Source of the DNA: Lentisphaeria bacterium | Lineage (GTDB): Bacteria > Verrucomicrobiota > Lentisphaeria > Oligosphaerales > Oligosphaeraceae | Length of the DNA stretch: 5,709 bases | Assembly (NCBI GenBank): GCA_016302725.1 | Contig: JAEDNB010000136.1 | Span: 1-5,709, forward strand | Reading direction: 5' to 3' | Translations under genes and position numbers: made by a program | Shown: positions 1-4,951 of the stretch, in pieces | Layout of the letters: each line of letters starts with the position of its first letter | Position numbering within the stretch: position 1 is the first letter of the stretch | The notes under the pieces: model-generated | Told to the model about the DNA's origin: nothing | Seen by the model: only the letters and a program-made list of their open reading frames with translations | The model's database searches: none

Positions 1-919
1 GTTGGAGGGTGCCGATGATTTCGGTCACGGATTGGATATTGTGGGCATCCAGCCACTCCTCCATTTCCCGGGGAATTTGGAGGAGGCAACGGGGATTGAC
101 GAAGATGGCGGTGCCCACTCCCACGGCGGTGGCGCCGGCCATCATGAACTCCAGGGCGTCCAGCCCATTGAAGACCCCTCCCATCCCGATGATGGGGATT
201 TGGGGGACGGCCTGGTGGGCCTCATAGACCTTCAGCAGGGCGATGGGCTTGAGGGCCGGGCCCGAGAAGCCCCCGGTGAAATTGGCCAGCCGGCTTCGCC
301 GGGTTTCCAGGTCGATGGAGAGCCCGGTGATGGTGTTGATGAGGGAGAGCATGTCGGAGCCGGCATCCACCGCGGCCCGGGCGAAGTCGGCGACATGGGT
401 CACGTTGGGGGAGAGCTTGGTGATGAGGGGGAGGGTGGTGGCCCGGCGGACGGCGGCGACCACCTTTGCCGCCTCCCGGGGGTCGGTGCCGAAGGCAATC
501 CCCCCCGCCTTTACATTGGGGCATGAAATATTGATTTCCAGGGCGGCTATGCCTTCCTTTTCCGCCTCCAGCCGGGCGGCCACCTCCCCATATTGCTCCA
601 CTGTGCGCCCCCAGATGTTGACGATGACGGGGCAGGAGAGGGTGCGGAGATAGGGGAGGTAGTGGGGGTCGTGGAGGAATTTCTCGATGCCGGGGTTTTC
701 CAGGCCGATGGCATTGAGGATTCCGCCGAAGACCTCCGTGGTCCTGGGCATGGGGTTGCCGGGGTTTTCGAAGGGGGAGACTCCCTTCACAGTGATGGCA
801 CCCTGCATTTCCGAGGGCACCAGGGAGGCATATTCCTGGCCGTATCCGAAGGTGCCGGAGGCGGTGACGATGGGGTTGCGCAGGGGGATGCCCCCGAGAT
901 TCACGGAGAGGTCGGCCAT
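1..919 (-). CDS. pyrD: Dihydroorotate dehydrogenase, class 1B catalytic subunit (3' end cut by window edge)
   Basis: Oxidises dihydroorotate to orotate in the cytoplasm, the fourth step of de novo pyrimidine synthesis, using FMN. 306 residues are visible with no stop; the family is about 305-312 long, so only a few C-terminal residues should be missing. Seen: TASGTFGYG (19-27) near the N-terminus, NAIGLENPG (69-77), INISCPNVKAGG (129-140) with C133 as the class 1 catalytic base, ITKLSPN (166-172), LINT (193-196), and the FMN phosphate segment IIGMGG (243-248) followed by GVGTA (267-271). The whole chain aligns from memory with Bacillus subtilis PyrD, including the N-terminus, which supports the ATG at 917-919. 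Class 1B enzymes normally work with the Fe-S/FAD subunit PyrK and pass electrons to NAD; no pyrK lies in the window, though it could lie further left. The gene starts 11 nt after ruvC, so the two are probably co-transcribed. There is no Shine-Dalgarno; the leader is CCCCCTCCCCT. Confidence 0.95.
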   Translation of the reverse strand, partial: MADLSVNLGGIPLRNPIVTASGTFGYGQEYASLVPSEMQGAITVKGVSPFENPGNPMPRTTEVFGGILNAIGLENPGIEKFLHDPHYLPYLRTLSCPVIVNIWGRTVEQYGEVAARLEAEKEGIAALEINISCPNVKAGGIAFGTDPREAAKVVAAVRRATTLPLITKLSPNVTHVADFARAAVDAGSDMLSLINTITGLSIDLETRRSRLANFTGGFSGPALKPIALLKVYEAHQAVPQIPIIGMGGVFNGLDALEFMMAGATAVGVGTAIFVNPRCLLQIPREMEEWLDAHNIQSVTEIIGTLQ

Positions 920-930
920 AGGGGAGGGGG
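920..930 (-). promoter_or_regulatory. pyrD leader, C-rich and without a Shine-Dalgarno
   Basis: The 11 nt between the ruvC stop and the pyrD ATG read CCCCCTCCCCT on the coding strand. This resembles the anti-Shine-Dalgarno sequence (CCUCC), not its complement, so pyrD translation probably depends on coupling to ruvC or on an SD-independent route. With the neighbouring run at 936-939 the plus strand has three G-runs, one short of a quadruplex motif. Confidence 0.4.
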
Positions 931-1596
931 TCAGAGGGGTTGTTCCAAATCGACGGCGGGGTTCATCAAGGCGGCTGCGTGGCAAATCGCCAGGGCCAGG
1001 GCGTCGGTGGAGTCGTTGGCGAGATTCTCCACGCGGATACGCAGGAGGCGGGAGACCATGAGGGCGACTTGCTCCTTGGTGGAGTCCCCCCGGCCTGTGA
1101 CCACCTGCTTGACCCGGCGGGGCGCATATTCGTAGACGGGCAACTGGGCTTCCGCCAGCACTCCCAGCACCGCACCCCGGGAGGTGCCCAGCAGGATGGC
1201 GGTCCGGGCATTCTTGCAATAGAAGCCGCCTTCAATGGTGGCGGCATCGGGGGAATAGCGCTCAATCAGCCCCTTGATGGCGTTGTTCAAGTGCCGCATG
1301 CAATCCGTGATGGAGGCGGAGGGGGGATTGACGATGACGCCGCAATCCACGGCGACCCACTTCTTCCCCACCACGTCCACGATGCCCCAGCCGGTTTTCC
1401 GGAGGGCGGTATCCATGCCCAGCACCCGGACCTTTCCCTGGACCCCGGAGGCGTCCACCACCGTGGGGCGTGTCGCCTTCCGGGGGAGAGTCCGCACTTC
1501 CCAGGCTCCCTTTTCCTGGGTGGACCGTTCCCCTCGCCCCCTGGCCTGGGAGGCCTCCAGGAGTGCCTGGAGGCGTTCGTCATTTTTCATTCCCAT
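931..1596 (-). CDS. ruvC: Holliday-junction resolvase RuvC with N-terminal extension
   Basis: Endonuclease that resolves four-way DNA junctions, normally guided by the RuvAB branch-migration motor. The 221 residues exceed the usual 160-175 because about 55 polar residues precede the first core strand. The core starts at VRVLGMDTALRKTGWG (57-72). The four metal-binding acids are all present: D62, E122 (in IEGGFYCKN, 121-129), D195 and D198 (in NDSTDALALAICH, 194-206). VYEYAPRRVKQVVTGRG (154-170) matches the E. coli segment FEYAARQVKQTVVG. The usual DPG after the first Asp is DTA here. The ATG at 1594-1596 is taken because the frame is open; a second ATG lies at 1588-1590, and a GTG at codon 58 would give an almost standard-length protein but would remove the extension. 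No Shine-Dalgarno precedes any of these. ruvA and ruvB are not in the window. It lies 27 nt after the ABC ATPase gene and 11 nt before pyrD, so it is probably in the same operon. Confidence 0.93.
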   Translation of the reverse strand: MGMKNDERLQALLEASQARGRGERSTQEKGAWEVRTLPRKATRPTVVDASGVQGKVRVLGMDTALRKTGWGIVDVVGKKWVAVDCGVIVNPPSASITDCMRHLNNAIKGLIERYSPDAATIEGGFYCKNARTAILLGTSRGAVLGVLAEAQLPVYEYAPRRVKQVVTGRGDSTKEQVALMVSRLLRIRVENLANDSTDALALAICHAAALMNPAVDLEQPL

Positions 1597-1623
1597 GGGG
1601 CGTGGGGGCGGGGAGGCGTGGGG
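1597..1623 (+). other. Putative G-quadruplex tract filling the ABC ATPase-ruvC gap
   Basis: The whole 27-nt gap on the template strand is four G-runs, 1597-1600, 1604-1608, 1610-1613 and 1620-1623, with loops of 3, 1 and 6 nt. It matches the G3+N1-7 quadruplex pattern and ends exactly at the ABC ATPase stop codon and the ruvC start codon. On the mRNA this gives a C-rich ruvC leader with no Shine-Dalgarno. Confidence 0.5.
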
Positions 1624-2838
1624 CTACTTGGATTTCAGGCTGGAGAGTTTCTGGTTGAGTTCCTCCCGCGCCTTGGCGTCGGCATCGGCCTTTTCCTTTG
1701 CCTGGGCGGCGGCGGTTTCCTCGGCGGAGGGGGTGTTGGCCCCCTTCAGTTCCTCCAGTTCCTTGCGGCGCTTTTCCTCCTGGGCCTGGGTGGCGGCGCG
1801 CAACTGGGCTTCGGCACGGGCGGCCTCCGCCTTGCGCTTCTCCTCCTCCTCCCGGCCCTGGAGGGAACGCAGGATATCCTGTCCGCTGGGCTGGGGGGAA
1901 TCCTTCTGAAGATATTCGGGCATGGCGCCGGGAGCGTGGGCGCCCGCCGTGGAAATCTTCTGTTCCGTGGCCTTCCGCACCACTTCCAGGAAGTAGTCCT
2001 CCAGGTCCCGTCCGGGGTTGTCCACCTGGATTCGCTCCGGGGCGTCCACTCCGTGGGCCGCCAGGAACGCCCGCAATTCCTGGACAGTCTTTTCGGAGAG
2101 CCTGGGGGTGACAATCTGTGTCTTGTCCTCCTCCCGGAGAATCTCCTCCAGCATGCCCTGGGCGCGGATTTGCCCGCCGTAGAGGACGACCACCCGTTGG
2201 CAGACATCCTGGACATCCGCCAGCAGGTGGCTGCAGAGGATGACCGTCTTTCCCCGGCTGGCCAGGAGGCGGATGACATCCTTGACTTCCCGGCATCCGA
2301 TGGGGTCCAGGCCGCTGGTGGGTTCATCCAGGATGACCAGGTCCGGGTCGTTGACCAGGGCCTGGGCGAGGCCGATCCGGCGGGCCATGCCTTTGGAGAA
2401 CTCGCCCACGGGGCGGTCCACCGCGTGGGCCAGCCCCACCATTTCCAGGAGTTGTCCGGCGCGTTCCTTGCGCTGTTCGGCTTCCAGGCCGAAGAGTGCC
2501 CCGTAGAAATCGAGAGTTTCGAAGGCGGTGAGATACTTGTAGAGGTAGGTTTCCTCCGGGAGGTATCCGATGCGGCTCTTCATGGAGACGTTCTGGGGAT
2601 CCTGTCCGAAGACCTTCAGCTCTCCCCGGGTGGGATAGAGGAGCCCCAGAATCATCTTGATGGTGGTGGACTTGCCGGAGCCATTGGGGCCAAGGAGCCC
2701 GAAGACCTCGCCCTTCCGGATCTTCAAGTCCAGGCCGTTGACGGCGCGGGCCTTGGGACGGTTCCAGAAGTCCTTGAAGATCTTGGTCAGGCCGGACGCC
2801 TCCACCACAAACTCCTCTTTTTGATTTACTTCAGCCAT
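1624..2838 (-). CDS. ABC transporter ATP-binding protein, NatA/CcmA-like, with charged coiled-coil tail
   Basis: Cytoplasmic ATPase subunit expected to drive an ABC-2 type membrane transporter. 404 residues, against about 240-320 for relatives. Motifs in order: Walker A GPNGSGKST (50-58); Q-loop region GYLPEE (91-96), where the usual Gln is Glu95, as is often seen in this subfamily; signature FSKGM (147-151); Walker B DLVILDEP (166-173); D-loop SGLDP (175-179); switch His204. All residues for ATP hydrolysis are present. Residues about 240-290 resemble the C-terminal region of NatA-type ATPases and end in DLEDYFLEVV (278-287). From about 300 to 404 the chain is low-complexity: a Pro/Gly linker, then Ala/Glu/Lys/Arg-rich heptad-like sequence (about 325-365 and 373-404), probably coiled coil. 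No permease gene is next to it in the window, so substrate and partner are unknown. It starts 50 nt after the P-type ATPase gene, with an A-rich leader but no Shine-Dalgarno. Confidence 0.93.
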   Translation of the reverse strand: MAEVNQKEEFVVEASGLTKIFKDFWNRPKARAVNGLDLKIRKGEVFGLLGPNGSGKSTTIKMILGLLYPTRGELKVFGQDPQNVSMKSRIGYLPEETYLYKYLTAFETLDFYGALFGLEAEQRKERAGQLLEMVGLAHAVDRPVGEFSKGMARRIGLAQALVNDPDLVILDEPTSGLDPIGCREVKDVIRLLASRGKTVILCSHLLADVQDVCQRVVVLYGGQIRAQGMLEEILREEDKTQIVTPRLSEKTVQELRAFLAAHGVDAPERIQVDNPGRDLEDYFLEVVRKATEQKISTAGAHAPGAMPEYLQKDSPQPSGQDILRSLQGREEEEKRKAEAARAEAQLRAATQAQEEKRRKELEELKGANTPSAEETAAAQAKEKADADAKAREELNQKLSSLKSK

Positions 2839-2888
2839 AGTCGGTATTGCGTTCGGTTGCTTGCGGATTGTCTTTTCTGGGAAAGTCT
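2839..2888 (-). promoter_or_regulatory. Leader between P-type ATPase and ABC ATPase genes
   Basis: This 50-nt gap is the only one that is A-rich on the coding strand and not C-rich (for example CCCAGAAAAGACAAT and GCAATACCGACT just before the ATG). It has no Shine-Dalgarno. A GACAAT hexamer matches the sigma70 -10 box at four of six positions, but no -35 box is found 17 nt upstream, so no promoter is called. Confidence 0.25.
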
Positions 2889-4853
2889 CTATTCGGCGGC
2901 GGCACCGTCGGCGGCGGCGCCCAGGGATTCCCCGGAGCGCACCAGGCGGGCGCTGTTGAAAATCACCAGGAGGCTGGAGACGGTGTGGATGAGGGCGGCT
3001 CCGATGGGGCCCAGGTCTCCGGCGATGGCGAAATAGACCCCGATGGTGATGAAGGAGAGGCCCACCGCCAGATTCTGGTTCATGAGCATCCGGGTCTGGC
3101 GGGCCAGCCCGATGAAGAACGGGATTCGCCGCAGGTCATTGTTCATCAGGGCGACGGAGGCGGACTGCACGGCGATGTCGCTGCCGAAGGCCCCCATGGC
3201 CATGCCGATGTCGCCTGCCGCCAGGGCCGGCGCGTCGTTGACGCCATCCCCCACCACGGCCACCACGTTGCCGGCACCCTTCAGTTCAGAGACCACCTTC
3301 GCCTTCTCCTCGGGCAGGCACCCTGCGTAGACCTCGGTGATGCCAATCTTCTGGGCCACCACGTCGGCCACTTGCTGGTTGTCGCCGGTGACCATGCAGC
3401 AGTGCTCCACGCCCAGTTCCTTCAGGTTGGCGATGGCCTCCGCGGTCACGGTGCGGATGGCGTCCTGGAGGCCAATCCACCCCAGGGGCTTGCCGTCGCA
3501 GGCGACGGTGACGATGGACATTCCTTCCTTCTCCACCCGCTTCCGGCTTTCCTCCAGGGGGGTCAGGTCGATGCCCTGTTCCGCCAGCCAGGAGGCGCGT
3601 CCCACCAGGCATTGCTTGCCGTCCACCACGGCGGAGACCCCCTTTCCGGGGATTTCCTCGTATTTTTCCGGGACGACCACGTCGATGCCCACTTTGGCGG
3701 CCAGTTTCTTGATGGCGACGGCGGTGGGGTGGTTGGAGTGGTGTTCCACGGAGACGGCCACCTGGACCAGTTGGGCCAGGTCTCCATCATTGGCGGGTTC
3801 CAGGCGGGAGACCTCCAGGTTTCCCTCGGTGAGGGTTCCCGTCTTGTCGAAGATGACGGCCTTGATTTTGGCCACCAGTTCGATTTGGGAGACATCCTTG
3901 ATCAGGATGCCCAGGCGGGAGGCGGCGGAGATGGCGGCGATGACGGCGGAGGGATGGGCCAGCACCAGGGCGGCGGGGACGGCCATCACCAGGACGGCGA
4001 TGACCCGGCTCATGTCCTTGGTGACGAACCAGGTCAGTCCGGCAATCATCAGCACGACGGGGGTGTAGTAGCCGATGTATTGGTCAATCATCCGCTGGAT
4101 GGGCATCTTGGACTGTTCGGCGTCGGCGATGAGGTTTCTCACCTTGCCCAGGGTGGTGTCCGTCCCCTTGCGGGTGACCTTGAAATCCACCAGTCCGGTG
4201 AGGTTCAGGGTGCCCGCGTAGACCTCGTCCCCCACGCCCTTGTCGGTGGGGAGGCTTTCTCCGGTGATGGAGGCCTGGTTCACGGTGGAGACCCCGCCGA
4301 TGATCTTTCCGTCCGCCGGGAAATTTTCACCGGGGCGGACGCGGCAGACATCCCCCACGTTCAGGTCGCGGATGGCGTCGCACTGTTCCTCCGTTCCGTC
4401 GGGCTTCACCCGTCGTGCGGTCCTGGGGGTCATGCGGACCACCGCCTCGATGGCCGCCTCCGCGCCGATGGCGGTGCGTTTTTCGATGGTGATGGAGATG
4501 AGCATGAAGAAGGCCACGGCTCCTGCGGTGCGGTAGTTGGCGGGGCCGGAGGCGAAGGCGCCTAGCAGGGCCAGGGCCACCAGTTCATTCATGCCCACCA
4601 CGCCCCGGAAGAGGTCCCTTCCCGCCTCCCAGAAGATGGGGACGGAGAGGATGATGGCCCCCACCAGGGCGAAGAGGTCCATGGTGAACTGGTCGATCCG
4701 GTTGGCGAAGAGCAGGCCCGCCAGGTAGGAGTCCAGGACCAGGATGCCGCCGAAGAGGGCGGCACCCAGGCGCCCCATGTCGGAGCGGGTGACCCGTGTG
4801 ACGGCGGTTCTGTGGGGTTGTTCTTGGGGGTTGGGGGAGGTGGGGTCTGCCAT
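2889..4853 (-). CDS. P1B-type metal-translocating ATPase with VPA in place of the CPC motif
   Basis: Integral membrane pump of the heavy-metal P-type ATPase family; 654 residues. About 28 polar residues come first, with no CxxC metal-binding domain. Likely membrane helices: about 30-52, 58-76, 88-103, 108-123, 262-279, 283-308, 595-612 and 616-634, the eight-helix P1B plan. Actuator motif TGES at 197-200. Phosphorylation motif DKTGT at 336-340, with D336 the phosphorylated Asp. N-domain HP pair at 375-376 and GKGV at 403-406. TGDN at 489-492, and hinge GDGVND at 535-540. Catalytically it looks intact. The sixth helix reads AVPAALVLAHP (291-301), where the family has CPC, SPC, CPH or TPC: both Cys positions are lost (V292, A294) and only P293 remains. 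The last helix has HTVSS (623-627), at the place of HEGGS/T in P1B-4 pumps. The transported ion therefore cannot be named. It sits between hflK-like and ABC ATPase genes, probably in one operon. There is no Shine-Dalgarno at the ATG (4851-4853). Confidence 0.93.
   Translation of the reverse strand: MADPTSPNPQEQPHRTAVTRVTRSDMGRLGAALFGGILVLDSYLAGLLFANRIDQFTMDLFALVGAIILSVPIFWEAGRDLFRGVVGMNELVALALLGAFASGPANYRTAGAVAFFMLISITIEKRTAIGAEAAIEAVVRMTPRTARRVKPDGTEEQCDAIRDLNVGDVCRVRPGENFPADGKIIGGVSTVNQASITGESLPTDKGVGDEVYAGTLNLTGLVDFKVTRKGTDTTLGKVRNLIADAEQSKMPIQRMIDQYIGYYTPVVLMIAGLTWFVTKDMSRVIAVLVMAVPAALVLAHPSAVIAAISAASRLGILIKDVSQIELVAKIKAVIFDKTGTLTEGNLEVSRLEPANDGDLAQLVQVAVSVEHHSNHPTAVAIKKLAAKVGIDVVVPEKYEEIPGKGVSAVVDGKQCLVGRASWLAEQGIDLTPLEESRKRVEKEGMSIVTVACDGKPLGWIGLQDAIRTVTAEAIANLKELGVEHCCMVTGDNQQVADVVAQKIGITEVYAGCLPEEKAKVVSELKGAGNVVAVVGDGVNDAPALAAGDIGMAMGAFGSDIAVQSASVALMNNDLRRIPFFIGLARQTRMLMNQNLAVGLSFITIGVYFAIAGDLGPIGAALIHTVSSLLVIFNSARLVRSGESLGAAADGAAAE
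4814..4845 (+). other. G-tract cluster over the first codons of the P-type ATPase gene
   Basis: Four runs of 4-5 G on the template strand (4814-4817, 4826-4830, 4833-4837, 4842-4845), with loops of 8, 2 and 4 nt. The first loop is one base longer than the usual quadruplex rule. The run arises from Pro, Thr and Asn codons in the N-terminal tail (codons 3-14), so it may be only a coding side effect. Confidence 0.3.
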
Positions 4854-4908
4854 GTGAGCCTGAAGGGGAGGGGCGTCTTGGCAACGGCCTTGCGGCGGCT
4901 GCGGCGTC
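4854..4908 (-). promoter_or_regulatory. Leader of the P-type ATPase gene, no recognisable site
   Basis: This is the rest of the 98-nt gap. It is GC-rich and holds no AGGAGG-like Shine-Dalgarno; the last bases before the ATG read CCCCTTCAGGCTCAC. A four-base-pair stem (4881-4884 with 4890-4893, loop of five) is too weak to call a terminator, and no U-run follows. Confidence 0.3.
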
Positions 4909-4951
4909 GGGGAGGGTTCGGGGGAGACGGGGAGTGTTGGGGGAGGGCGGG
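4909..4951 (+). other. Putative G-quadruplex tract between hflK-like and P-type ATPase genes
   Basis: On the plus strand, the template for these genes, seven runs of 3-5 G occur in 43 nt: 4909-4912, 4914-4916, 4920-4924, 4929-4932, 4939-4943, 4945-4947 and 4949-4951. The loops are 1, 3, 4, 6, 1 and 1 nt, well within the G3+N1-7 rule. It abuts the hflK-like stop codon. The transcript carries the complement, repeated CUCCCC units. Whether it folds or affects transcription between the two genes is unknown. Confidence 0.55.

Noticed and set aside
2..526. Open plus-strand frame over the pyrD region
   Set aside because: The minus strand here encodes a full class 1B PyrD with its catalytic Cys motif; the plus frame has no domain.
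1141..1812. 12-base repeat caactgggcttc at 1141-1152 and 1801-1812
   Set aside because: Both copies are inside unrelated coding sequences in GC-rich DNA and the similarity does not extend further; it is chance.
2839..2888. Sigma70-like promoter before the ABC ATPase gene
   Set aside because: A GACAAT box matches four of six positions but there is no -35 element at proper spacing; the match is weak enough to be chance.
940..3036. Open plus-strand frame of 698 codons
   Set aside because: It lies antisense to ruvC and the ABC ATPase, both firmly identified by catalytic motifs. Its Gly/His/Asp-rich product is what the complement of C-ending codons gives in GC-rich genes.
2847..4565. Open plus-strand frame of 572 codons
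   Set aside because: It lies antisense to the P-type ATPase gene. The product is a low-complexity Gly/Asp/His string with no recognisable domain, a by-product of codon bias.
4881..4893. Hairpin GCAA-TTGC as a terminator after the hflK-like gene
   Set aside because: The stem is only four base pairs and no U-run follows on the transcribed strand.
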